Translations under genes and position numbers: made by a program
Notes under the pieces: model-generated
What the model saw: only the letters and a program-made list of their open reading frames with translations
What the model was told of the DNA's origin: nothing
Databases searched by the model: none
Shown here: one piece after another, positions 29,268 through 37,490 of the stretch
Layout of the letters: each line of letters opens with the position of its first letter
Numbering within the stretch: the first letter of the stretch is position 1
NCBI GenBank assembly: GCA_016716265.1
Contig: JADJWQ010000004.1
Location: forward strand, 124,001 to 188,000
Length of the DNA: 64,000 nucleotides
Direction of reading: 5' to 3'
Source of the DNA: Planctomycetota bacterium
GTDB taxonomy: Bacteria; Planctomycetota; UBA1135; UBA2386

Positions 29268-29284
29268 CGGTAGGGTCGTCTGCG

Positions 29285-29674
29285 ATGGGCTCGGCACCGA
29301 AGATCAGCGACGCAGAGTGGTACGTGATGGAATCGCTCTGGGACCGGCATCCGGCGACGGCCAGCGAGGTCACCGAGCGGCTCGCCGAGCGCCACGGCTG
29401 GTCGGAGAACACCGTGAAGACGATGCTCGGCCGCCTCGTGAAGAAGCGGGCGGTGCGCTTCGAGCGCGACGGCAAGCGCTACCTCTACGAGCCGGCCGTC
29501 GCTCGCGACGCCTGCGTGAGGGACGCCGCGCGCGGCTTCGTCGAGCGTGTGTTCGGTGGCGAGACGAGTCCGATGCTGGCCTGGCTTCTGCGTGAGTCGC
29601 GGCTCGATGCGAGCGAGCTGGACGCGTTGCAGGAGCTGATCGAAGCCCGCCGGCGCGGGGGGAGGCGGCGATGA
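29285..29674 (+). CDS. BlaI/MecI/CopY-family transcriptional repressor
   Basis: A 129-residue winged-helix protein: ISDAEWYVMESLWDRHPATASEV, then the recognition helix region WSENTVKTMLGRLVKK and wing RFERDGKRYLYEP, with a C-terminal dimerisation helix pair. Members bind dyads such as the two just upstream and are released when a BlaR1-type membrane peptidase triggers their cleavage. The gene overlaps the next one, an M56 peptidase, by four bases, as expected for the regulator-sensor pair. Confidence 0.93.
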   Translation: MGSAPKISDAEWYVMESLWDRHPATASEVTERLAERHGWSENTVKTMLGRLVKKRAVRFERDGKRYLYEPAVARDACVRDAARGFVERVFGGETSPMLAWLLRESRLDASELDALQELIEARRRGGRRR

Positions 29675-32016
29675 GCGACCTGCTGATCGCGTCGGCACAG
29701 GCCGCAGCGCTGGCGGTCCTGGTGCTCGCGATCGAACTGCTGGCGCGCTCGACGACGCAGGCCGGGCTGCCGGCCGTGATCCGCTACGCGCTGTGGTGGA
29801 TCGTCGTGCTGCGCCTCGCACTGCCGGCGCCCGTGCCCGACCCGCTCGGCTGGGAGCGCCCGACGTGGTGGTCGGGCGACTTCGCGTGCCTGGCGGTTCC
29901 CGCGGCTCCGGGCGGCGAGGCCGCAGCGTCGGTCGGCGAACCGCGCGCGGTGCGCCTCGACTGGGGTCTGGGCGCGCGCGCCGCGCGCGACGAGTCGACC
30001 GATGACGCAGGGGGAACACCGGTCGCGGGCGGAGCGCCCGAGATCGAGCCCGCGGTCGACCGCCCGGTCGTCGCGCGCCGCGCCACGCCCACGCCCCGAG
30101 CCGTGGCACCGCCGGCCGTCGGCGACCCGCCGACGCGCGACGCCCGCGGTGCCGCGCTCCTGCCCACGCTCGGCTGGGGGCTCGGCTGCGCCGTGTGCCT
30201 GCTGCGCGCGCTGCTCGCAGAGCTGGTGTTCCGCCGCCGCGTCCTTCGGACCGCTCGACCGGCGGGCGCCCGGGCGACTGCGGCATTCGACGGCGCAATG
30301 CGCGCGCTGGGCGTCCGCGGCCCGGTGCAGCTCCTGGAAACCGCCGCGATCGACGCACCGGCGGCCCACGGCGTGCTCCGCCGCCGTGTGCTGCTGCCGG
30401 CCGGCATGGCGGACCGCACCGACGATGTCGCGCTCGCGTTCGCATTGCGACACGAGCTCGCCCACCTTCGCGCGCGAGATCCGTTCGTCAACGTCTGCCT
30501 TGCCGTCGTCGAGGCCGTGCATTGGTTCAATCCGCTGGCATGGCTCGCCGCGTCCCGATTGCGTGAGGAGCGCGAGCCGCTCCGCGACGCGTCGGCACTG
30601 CGCGCCGCGCCGGCCCTCGATCCGGATCGCTCAGCGCGATCGCTGCTCGATGCGGCGCGCGCGAGGCTCCCGTCGTCGCACCCCACGCTGGCCACGCTCG
30701 CCCCGGCTCGGCGCAGCGCCCTTCGAAAGAGGCTCGAGATGATCCTGTCCCTCCACCGATCCCGCCGGACCCCCGTCCTCGCTGGCGCGCTCTGCTGCGC
30801 CGGCCTCGGCTGGGCCGGACTGTCCGCGGCCCGACCCGTCGAGCGTGCGCCGGCCGGCGCAGCGGCTGCGACCGCGCTGGTGACCGTTCACGCGGGCGAC
30901 CCGATCCGGGTCGTCCGTCGTGACCCGGAGCCGACCTGGGAGGCCGGTGTGCGCGCGAAGTTGGCGACTCCCCTGCGCTGGGGCGCGGGCATCACGCTCG
31001 AATCGTGGCCGGAGCTCGTCCGGCGCGAGACCGGGCTGGTCGTCCACCTCGCCCCGGAGCTGGCGGAGGAACACGACCTGACCGGCGAGCTCGCGCCGCT
31101 CGCCGTGACATTGCCGCTGCACGACGCCCTCGACCATTTGTGCTGGGCATGGGGCGACGACATCGCGTGGCGTCCGGTCGAGGGCGGTGTATGCCTCGAG
31201 CCCTCGCATCTCGGGCGCGGTCTGGAGCTGCGCTTCTACGATGTCCGCGCGCTGTCGAGTGGCGCCGATGCCGAGGTGCGCTTGATGGACCTGGTATACC
31301 ACATGGCTCCGAACGGCTGGGACCAGTATGACGCGCAAATGGAGTTCTGGCAGCGGCGCCTGTTGATCCGACAGACTCCTCGCCAGCACGAGGAGCTGAA
31401 GCGGCTGCTCGATCGCGTCGCGGGCGCCATACCACCATCGGAGGACGGCGTGCCAGCGGATCTCGCGCGACGCCTCGCCCAGCCGTGCAATCTGCAGCTC
31501 CAGGGGTCGCGGCCAGAGGTCCTGAACCAGCTCGCCGCCGCTGCGGGGATCGCACTGTTCCAACCGCGCTGGTTCGTGGACGAGGCCGAGCTCGTGTCCG
31601 TCTCCGGAGCCGGGCGGCCGTTGTCCGCCGTGCTCGCAGAGGCGGCCGGTGAGCACCACGTGACGGTTGCCGGCGGCGCGGTCCTGATCGGGGATCGATT
31701 GCCGCTCGCGGTGCGCATCTACGACGTCTCGGATCTGATCGCGGTGACGGACCAGGAAGTCCGCGATTGGTTCGACGAGGAACCGAGCCACCAGGAATCG
31801 GACGTCCGCGAAGCGGCCCGCGCATCGATCCGCGACGAGAAGCAGGAGCGCCTGATGGAGCTGCTCCGCTATCACGTGTCCCCGGCGGTCTGGGACGAAC
31901 TCGAGGGGGCGAACATGATGGTCTGGGACGACAGTCTGGTCATCGCCCAGACCGAGCCGATGCACGCGGAGGTCGCATCGTTCCTCGATGCCGCGCGCAG
32001 GGCGCTGCGCGATTGA
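29671..32016 (+). CDS. BlaR1-like M56 metallopeptidase with secretin-like repeats
   Basis: A 781-residue membrane protein. N-terminal helices flank a long Pro/Ala linker. The zinc peptidase motif is RHELAH (His261, Glu262, His265) followed by AVHWFNPLAWLA. A further helix near residue 370 leads to an exported part of about 390 residues. This part contains two copies of a pattern like LRFYDVRAL...MDLVYHMAPNGWDQ...LLIRQTPRQHEEL (second: VRIYDVSDLI...PAVWDE...LVIAQTEPMHAEV), resembling secretin/STN-type repeats. No penicillin-binding transpeptidase domain is present, so the signal is probably not a beta-lactam. Confidence 0.88.
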   Translation: MSDLLIASAQAAALAVLVLAIELLARSTTQAGLPAVIRYALWWIVVLRLALPAPVPDPLGWERPTWWSGDFACLAVPAAPGGEAAASVGEPRAVRLDWGLGARAARDESTDDAGGTPVAGGAPEIEPAVDRPVVARRATPTPRAVAPPAVGDPPTRDARGAALLPTLGWGLGCAVCLLRALLAELVFRRRVLRTARPAGARATAAFDGAMRALGVRGPVQLLETAAIDAPAAHGVLRRRVLLPAGMADRTDDVALAFALRHELAHLRARDPFVNVCLAVVEAVHWFNPLAWLAASRLREEREPLRDASALRAAPALDPDRSARSLLDAARARLPSSHPTLATLAPARRSALRKRLEMILSLHRSRRTPVLAGALCCAGLGWAGLSAARPVERAPAGAAAATALVTVHAGDPIRVVRRDPEPTWEAGVRAKLATPLRWGAGITLESWPELVRRETGLVVHLAPELAEEHDLTGELAPLAVTLPLHDALDHLCWAWGDDIAWRPVEGGVCLEPSHLGRGLELRFYDVRALSSGADAEVRLMDLVYHMAPNGWDQYDAQMEFWQRRLLIRQTPRQHEELKRLLDRVAGAIPPSEDGVPADLARRLAQPCNLQLQGSRPEVLNQLAAAAGIALFQPRWFVDEAELVSVSGAGRPLSAVLAEAAGEHHVTVAGGAVLIGDRLPLAVRIYDVSDLIAVTDQEVRDWFDEEPSHQESDVREAARASIRDEKQERLMELLRYHVSPAVWDELEGANMMVWDDSLVIAQTEPMHAEVASFLDAARRALRD

Positions 32017-32040
32017 GCCTTCCGATCCGGAGCCGGCGCG

Positions 32041-33835
32041 GTGGGGGGGTCGTGGACTCCGTCACGGTTCCTGCTTGCGATCAGCGGCATGGCGGCAAGG
32101 CCGGTCCTGTGGATCGTCCTGGTGCTGACGCTGATCGCCTACGCGCTGCTCGGCCCGGGCGAGTCCGCCGTGCGGCCGGCGGACGGCACGCCGCCGATCG
32201 GCCGCGAGTCGGTGCAGGGCGGAGTGCCTGACGGTCCCGCCGCACCGGTCGGGGTCGCCCCGGTGCCGGTCGAGAGCCGGCTGCCGCTCGGGGCGACGCC
32301 TGGGTTCGTGCTGGCGGCGTTCGATCGCGAGGGCGAGCCGCTCGTCGCCTCCAAGGCAGATTCCGTCGCGACCGGGTGCGTCGCCTGGCGGACCACCGGG
32401 CTGCCGATCGCGGGCTGCACCGTCTCCGTCACCCGCCTGCGCCTCGACACCGTCGTGAACGACACTGCGACGCCGGCGCCGCTCGCGGTTCCCGATCCCG
32501 GGATCACGGCGACGACCGACCTGCTCGGTCGCATCGAGCTGTGCGGAGTGCCTGACGCTGACCAGCTCTACCTGCGCGTCCGCCTGCCGGACGGCTCAGC
32601 CGACGAGTTCCGCCATCCCGACGCGCTGGTGTCCGACGCGGTCCGCGAGTCGCGGCAGGCCGGTATCGAGACGTTCCACACCGACGTGCTCGATCGCGGG
32701 CTGACCGTCGCGCGCTGGCTGCGGCGCCGCGACGCATTGCTGCGGTTCCCGCGCGCGAGCGTTGCCAGCGACGGCAGCTTCGTCCTCGATGGAGTGCGCG
32801 CGGGTCAGGTGCAGCTCGTCGTCCACGCGGTCGGCGGGGTCGGCCTGCGGCTGCCGGTGACGGTGCACGCCGGACGTACGACCGAGCTCGGCGAAGTCGA
32901 GCTCGGCAGCGACGACATGTTGTCGGTGACGGTGGTCGACGGACGCGGCGTACCCGTGTCCGGTCTGCAGGTCGCCGTCGTCCACGCGCTGCAACGGTTC
33001 GGCTCGACCCCGGCGCGCACCGGAGCCGGCGGGCGGGTGTGGTTCCGGGTTCCCGGCGTGATCATTGCGACCTGGCCCGACCGGCTCGCGCTGACGGCGT
33101 CGCTGCTTGCGTTGGACGGAATCGACCGCCGATGGGCGGATCGCGTTCGCCGGCGTGCAGCCGGGGGTGTGGAACGTCCGCCCGCACGAGCCACCGGGTG
33201 TCGACACCAGTCCGTGGTTCGCGCTGCCGTCCCAGCTCCGTCCGACGCTGGTGCAGGTCGTGGGCGTCGCGGCGGCGACCGTCACGGCGCTGTCGCTCGA
33301 CCTGCGGCGCGGCGAGCTCGCGAGGGCTGCGGCATTGTCCGGCCGCGCCCTGCTGAGCGAGCGGCCTTCCGACCGCTTCGGTGTGCGCGTCGACGGCGAG
33401 CCGCCGCCGCTCGCTGTTCCCGACGCGCTCGGGTGGTTCGCACTGGGCGAGCTTCCCGGCTGCGAGGTCGCGATCGAGCTGCGATTCGAAGACCGCATCG
33501 TGCCGGTGCAGACTCCAAGGGTCCCTGCGCGCGGCGCGGACGGCGTCCGCCCGCCGTTGCTCGTCGACGTCGTCACCGGCGCAGTGACGCTCGGCCTGTT
33601 CGATGCAGAGGCGCGGCCGTTCCGCGGGCACACCATCGACCTCGTCCGCGACGACCGCGTGTGAGTCGCCCTTGTCACCGACGCCTCGGGAACGCTCGTC
33701 GAGCCGTCGCTGCCGGTCGGTTCATGGGTCATCGAGGTCCGCGGCGCGAAGCGGGCGGTCGCGGACTTCGGCGGTCGTCGTATCCAGGTCACCTCCGGCC
33801 GGCACGCGCTCGCGGACCGGTACCAGGGCCGCTGA
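32041..33835 (+). pseudogene. Disrupted exported protein with regulatory-like beta domains
   Basis: Starting at GTG 32041 (GGAG 8 bases upstream), an N-terminal membrane helix (VLWIVLVLTLIAYALLG) and carboxypeptidase-regulatory-like repeats (TTDLLGRIELCGVPDADQ, ASDGSFVLDGVRAGQ) read well to about 33095. The coding signal then moves to another frame, which continues ADGRIAFAGVQPGVWNV. That frame meets an in-frame TGA at 33662-33664, after which homologous-looking sequence (VALVTDASGTLVEPSLPVG) runs to a final stop at 33833-33835. So there are two independent defects: a frameshift between 33095 and about 33125, and a nonsense codon. It lies directly behind the M56 gene and may have been its co-transcribed partner. 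Sequencing error is possible for either defect. Confidence 0.75.
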
Positions 33836-33868
33836 AGCGGGATGCTGGCCGGCTGCTATCGTCGCGGA

Positions 33869-35077
33869 ATGCACGGAGCACTCCTCGGCGCGACGCTCGC
33901 CGGCCTCTCGCTCGCAACCGGCCTCGCCCCCGCGCAGGCACCGTACGCGGTCGGTGTCCGCGACGTCGCCTGGTCCAACCCGACCGGGCGTGGCTCGGCG
34001 ACCCTCGCGGCGCGCGTCAGCTATCCGGCGGCGAGCGCCGGCCGCGACGTGCCGGTGCTCGCGCGAGCCGGTGGCTGGCCGGTCGTCGTGTTCCTGCACG
34101 GGTTCGCCGTGCAGGGGCGCAGCTACAGCGCGCTCGCCGACGCACTCGCGACAGCCGGCTACGTCGTGGTCGCCAACGACACCGCGCAGTTCGCGAGCGG
34201 CACGCAGGCGCTCGACGGCGCGGCCTACCTGCCGGCATTGCGCAATGTCAATGTGGCGCCGGGGGGGCCGTTCCAGGGTGCGTTGGACGTCGCGCGCGTC
34301 GGCCTCGCGGGGCACTCCATGGGTGGCGGCAACACCGGCTCGGCGTTGGCCGCGGAGCCAGGCTACCGCTGCGGGTTCTGCTTCGCGCCCGTCACGCCGA
34401 CCGCCGCGGAGCTGCAGGCGATCCGGGTGCCGGTCGGGATCCTGGTCGGCACCGGCGACGTGATCGCACCGTGGCAGACCTGGTCCGAGCCGTACTACGC
34501 GGGGCTGTCGGCGTTCACCGGCACGAAGTCGCTGACGCTCTGGAACGGCGACGCGACGCACACGAACGTCGTCGGGTTGTTCGTCACCGGCGGGACCGGT
34601 CAGCAGGTGTTCGAGCGGGCCGTGACGACGGCGCTCGGCTTCTTCGACCGCTGGCTGCGCGACGGGTCGACCGGCCTCGAGGACGTCCTCGGCCTCGCCG
34701 CCCGGGCCGAGCCACGGCTCGTCGAGCTGCGCATCGCCGTCGAGGCGCCGCAGGTGTTCGGGTCGACCGGGCCGCGGCTCGGGGTGACCTCGCGCGTGTC
34801 GGTCGTCGCGGAGCCCGGCCGGGCGCTCGCGCTCGCCGCGGCGCGCTTCGCGCCCCAGCCGCTGTCGACGCCGGTCGGCCTGCTCGCGCTCGAGACCGCG
34901 ACGTTGTTCGTGGCGTTCGACGGTGCCGCCGGCGTCGAGCGCCGCTTCGACGCGCCCCTCCCGGTGCCGCTGGACCCGGCGCTCGCGGGCGTCGAGATCC
35001 CGCTGCAGGCGCTCGGCGCGAGCCTCGCCGAGCCGGTGCTGCTCGGCGGCACGGCACGGCTCACCGTCGCGCCGTGA
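33869..35077 (+). CDS. Secreted alpha/beta hydrolase, cutinase/PETase-like elbow
   Basis: A 402-residue protein from ATG 33869; an ATG at 33842 would add nine residues. A signal peptide ends near GLAPAQA. VVVFLHGFAVQGRSYSAL supplies the oxyanion strand, and GHSMGGGNTGSAL the nucleophile elbow, with the G-H-S-M-G-G-G form shared by bacterial cutinases and polyester hydrolases of the dienelactone-hydrolase-like group. The likely acid is in GTGDVIAPW and the His in GDATHTNVVG. Residues 270-402 form an added beta-sandwich domain. Probably an extracellular esterase; substrate unknown. Confidence 0.82.
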   Translation: MHGALLGATLAGLSLATGLAPAQAPYAVGVRDVAWSNPTGRGSATLAARVSYPAASAGRDVPVLARAGGWPVVVFLHGFAVQGRSYSALADALATAGYVVVANDTAQFASGTQALDGAAYLPALRNVNVAPGGPFQGALDVARVGLAGHSMGGGNTGSALAAEPGYRCGFCFAPVTPTAAELQAIRVPVGILVGTGDVIAPWQTWSEPYYAGLSAFTGTKSLTLWNGDATHTNVVGLFVTGGTGQQVFERAVTTALGFFDRWLRDGSTGLEDVLGLAARAEPRLVELRIAVEAPQVFGSTGPRLGVTSRVSVVAEPGRALALAAARFAPQPLSTPVGLLALETATLFVAFDGAAGVERRFDAPLPVPLDPALAGVEIPLQALGASLAEPVLLGGTARLTVAP

Positions 35078-35110
35078 GCCCACCTGCGGGGGACGCCGAC
35101 CGATTCGAAC

Positions 35111-35152
35111 GGACGTTTCAGGGGATCCGCACCAGGATCCCCTGAAACGTCC
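35111..35152. terminator. Perfect 18-bp hairpin; terminator or repeat
   Basis: Arms GGACGTTTCAGGGGATCC (35111-35128) and its exact complement (35135-35152) enclose a GCACCA loop. It lies 33 bases after the hydrolase stop and 57 bases before the next possible start. There is no U-tract, so a simple intrinsic terminator is uncertain; it may also be a genome-wide palindromic repeat. It is the longest perfect inverted repeat seen here. Confidence 0.6.
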
Positions 35153-35209
35153 GCCGGTGCCGCGCTACATTGGGGTCCTGCCCCAGCTCTCGACCCTCGT
35201 TCCCGACCC

Positions 35210-35296
35210 ATGCACATCCTGACTGATGCGCGGGCGCTGCTCGTGGCGTTCGTGATGGCGATCCTGGTCGCGCCAGCCGGCGCGGCTCCGCAGTGA
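35210..35296 (+). other. Signal-peptide reading frame ending in TGA, in phase with next gene
   Basis: ATG 35210 starts 28 codons that make a convincing signal peptide (Arg, then LLVAFVMAILVAP, then AGA-AP). The frame is closed by TGA at 35294-35296. The same phase then continues without another stop into the gene listed at 35336-36205. This is probably a nonsense mutation or sequencing error between signal peptide and mature protein. Readthrough is an alternative. Confidence 0.6.
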
Positions 35297-35335
35297 TGCC
35301 CGTCCGGTGGGGGTTCCAGTTGGAGCCCCGAAGGG

Positions 35336-36205
35336 ATGGGAAGCCCCGGCGCCAACCCGGGTGGTGGCCTCGGTGGAGCCGGCGGTGGGCGCGGCGGCGC
35401 GCCTGGCGTCCCGACCACCGGCGGCGGTCCCGGCGGAGGGGCTCCCGGCGGCATCATGCTGGACCTGCGCCGGTTGCGCAGCGCCAAGGAGCGGCTGCGG
35501 ATCGACTGGCACTACCCGGTCTACGCACCGGACCTGCAGGAGTCGCAGCCGGAGGACGGCCGCACTTCGGCCGGTCGTGCGAGCGTCGCGTTGCCGCGCG
35601 AGCGCGCGATCTACGAGATCCGTGCGGACGATCGCCGGCCGCTGCTCGTCGTGCGCGAGTGCGGCCACTGCCAGGGCACCGAGGACGCGCTGCTGATCCG
35701 CCGGCTCGACAACGAGCGTACGCTCGTGCTGTCGAAGTGGTTCCGTTGCATCAAGCTGCCCGACCACGTCCTCCAGGCGGACCACCCGTTCCGCAATCTG
35801 TTCGAGGGCGACAAGCCGCCGCACCTGTTCCTGTGCCGCTATGACGGCACCGACGTCGTCGCGATGGACGGCCAGCAGAAGCAGGGCGACCTGTGGGCCG
35901 CGATGGAGCGGTTGATCGGTCTCGAATACGAGGGCGACGTCGGCGACGCGGTGCGCGGCTACCTGCGGATCCTCAACGAGTACGACACGATCGACTCGCT
36001 CGAGGACGAGCTGCGCCGCCAGCTGGAAGAGGAGCTCGACGACGACGGCGCACGGTCGCCGAAGGTCCGCAAGCTGAAGCACAAGCTCGAGCAACTCGGC
36101 GAACGCCGCGCCCGGGCCGAGGCCCGCGAGGCCGAGCTGCTGGATCTGGGACTGCGCCCGCTGCCCGAGAACGCGCCCGAGCCGGTCGGCGCGCGGGGCG
36201 GCTGA
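35336..36205 (+). CDS. Protein of unknown function with Gly-rich N terminus and coiled coil
   Basis: Residues 1-40 are Gly/Pro-rich. Residues 45-190 form a globular region with LRIDWHYPVYAPDL and VVRECGHCQGTEDALLIRRL (a CxxC pair). Residues about 205-265 are charged coiled coil (ELRRQLEEELDDDG, KHKLEQLGERRARAEAREAE). No family recognised. ATG 35336 is only the first start after the in-frame TGA at 35294; the upstream signal peptide in the same phase suggests that the full protein was meant to be exported. The following gene starts 18 bases downstream. Confidence 0.6.
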   Translation: MGSPGANPGGGLGGAGGGRGGAPGVPTTGGGPGGGAPGGIMLDLRRLRSAKERLRIDWHYPVYAPDLQESQPEDGRTSAGRASVALPRERAIYEIRADDRRPLLVVRECGHCQGTEDALLIRRLDNERTLVLSKWFRCIKLPDHVLQADHPFRNLFEGDKPPHLFLCRYDGTDVVAMDGQQKQGDLWAAMERLIGLEYEGDVGDAVRGYLRILNEYDTIDSLEDELRRQLEEELDDDGARSPKVRKLKHKLEQLGERRARAEAREAELLDLGLRPLPENAPEPVGARGG

Positions 36206-36223
36206 TCGCGCCGGCGCTGCGCC

Positions 36224-37471
36224 ATGGACGGCCTCGCGCTGCGCACCGCGTTCGCGATGCTGCTCGCCGCGCTGCCGCTCGGCGCGCAGCGCGACGGTGC
36301 CGATCCCGACGACGCGCGCTGGCGCGAGGACCCCTACACGCACGGCGATCCGGCGCTGATCGAGCAGGCCGGCTGGGTGCGGATCGGCCACTTCACGCTC
36401 GGCGACCGCCACGACACGCGCCGTGCGGAGGCGGATCTCGGCCGCGTGCACTTCCGCTGGATCGAGACGCCGCACTTCAAGCTCGGTTGTGAGCTGCCCG
36501 AGCAGAAAGTGCCGCGCGAGCGCGCGGACCGCGACGCGCTGCGCCAGGAGCTGCGGCGGCTCGCCGAACGCCTGCCGGGCGTGCGCGCCCAGACCGTTCG
36601 CGAGCTGGACCCGTGGCTGCGCGCCCACCTGTTCGCGCAGCGGCTCGAGGAGCTCTACGCCGACGTGGAGGGCCTGCTCGGCGTCACCGACGCGGACTTC
36701 CCCGGCCCCGATGCGCCGTTCTTCCGCGGCGATGCGCCGCCCGACCGCAAGTGGATGGGGCGCGGCCCGTTCCTTGGCGTCAAGGGCAAGTTCATCGTGC
36801 TGTTGTGCGAGAAGGAGTCGACCTCCGGTCGCTACCTGCAGACCTACACGCAGGCCGACCCGAGTGCGCCGTCACGCTGGTACTTCCTGGACACCGACTG
36901 CTTCGCCTACGTGACCTCGATGGAGTTCGCCGACGGCGTCTACTCGAGCGACCGTGCCATGCACGCCTGCGTCCGATTCAACGTCGCGCGCTCGCTGCTC
37001 GACGCGTTCAAGGGCTTCAGCTACCAGGCGCAGGCTTGGTGGACGGAAGGGCTCGCGCACTGGCTGCGCCGCGAGGTGGTCGAGGATGTCAATGCGTTCT
37101 CCGGGTTCGACGGACTGCCGCAGCGTGCCTATGAGGTCACCGATTGGGGCGAGAAGGTCCGCCAGCGCCTCGAGAACGACCTCGTACGGCCGCTCGGCGA
37201 GATCATGGACATCGAGGATCCGCGGCAGCTCACGCTCGTCGATCATTGGGCGTGCTGGTCGCGCGTCGAATACATCATCGAGGAGCACGGCCGCGCCACG
37301 CTCGCGCGGTTCATCGATGGCGTGAAGGGCTACGTCGACGCGCGCGGCAATGCACCGACGAAGGAGGCCCTGGCGCAGCGGCAACGGGAGGTATTCGCCG
37401 AGGTGTTCGGCACCGATCCCGCCGGCTTCGACGCCGCGTGGGCGAAGTGGGCCCGGCGCCGCTATCGCTGA
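36224..37471 (+). CDS. Secreted gluzincin-like protein, probably inactive
   Basis: A 415-residue protein with an N-terminal signal (FAMLLAALPLGAQ). The fold-level pattern of peptidase-MA-like proteins is visible: a helix AMHACVRFNVARSLLDA in the position of HExxH, followed by WWTEGLAHWLRREV, where EGLAHWL is the second motif. The His residues and Glu of the first motif are absent, so zinc catalysis is unlikely. A C-terminal helical segment ends in FDAAWAKWARRRY, typical of such proteins. Probably an extracellular structural or binding protein in an operon with the preceding gene. Confidence 0.62.
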   Translation: MDGLALRTAFAMLLAALPLGAQRDGADPDDARWREDPYTHGDPALIEQAGWVRIGHFTLGDRHDTRRAEADLGRVHFRWIETPHFKLGCELPEQKVPRERADRDALRQELRRLAERLPGVRAQTVRELDPWLRAHLFAQRLEELYADVEGLLGVTDADFPGPDAPFFRGDAPPDRKWMGRGPFLGVKGKFIVLLCEKESTSGRYLQTYTQADPSAPSRWYFLDTDCFAYVTSMEFADGVYSSDRAMHACVRFNVARSLLDAFKGFSYQAQAWWTEGLAHWLRREVVEDVNAFSGFDGLPQRAYEVTDWGEKVRQRLENDLVRPLGEIMDIEDPRQLTLVDHWACWSRVEYIIEEHGRATLARFIDGVKGYVDARGNAPTKEALAQRQREVFAEVFGTDPAGFDAAWAKWARRRYR

Positions 37472-37490
37472 CGCCGGGCCCGGCCCGCGC

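Larger units (their letters stand above)
28826..29284. other. Intergenic region with coding-like remnant and BlaI operators
   Basis: A 459-base gap between the NrfD gene and the BlaI-family regulator. The first 190 bases show nothing recognisable. A coding-like stretch lies at 29018-29248 (entered separately), and two tandem operator palindromes lie at 29236-29267 just before the regulator's ATG. Confidence 0.5.

Noticed and set aside
33662..33664. Selenocysteine at the TGA in the disrupted exported protein
   Set aside because: No hairpin of SECIS type follows, the context has no redox residue, and the same gene also carries a frameshift.
33842..33868. Earlier ATG for the secreted hydrolase
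   Set aside because: It adds polar residues (CYRRG) before the signal peptide and has no better ribosome site; the later ATG gives a normal signal peptide.
35095..35113. GTTCGAATC on the minus strand, like a tRNA T-loop
   Set aside because: Only a three-base stem surrounds it, no acceptor stem or anticodon arm is present, and it borders the 18-bp hairpin.
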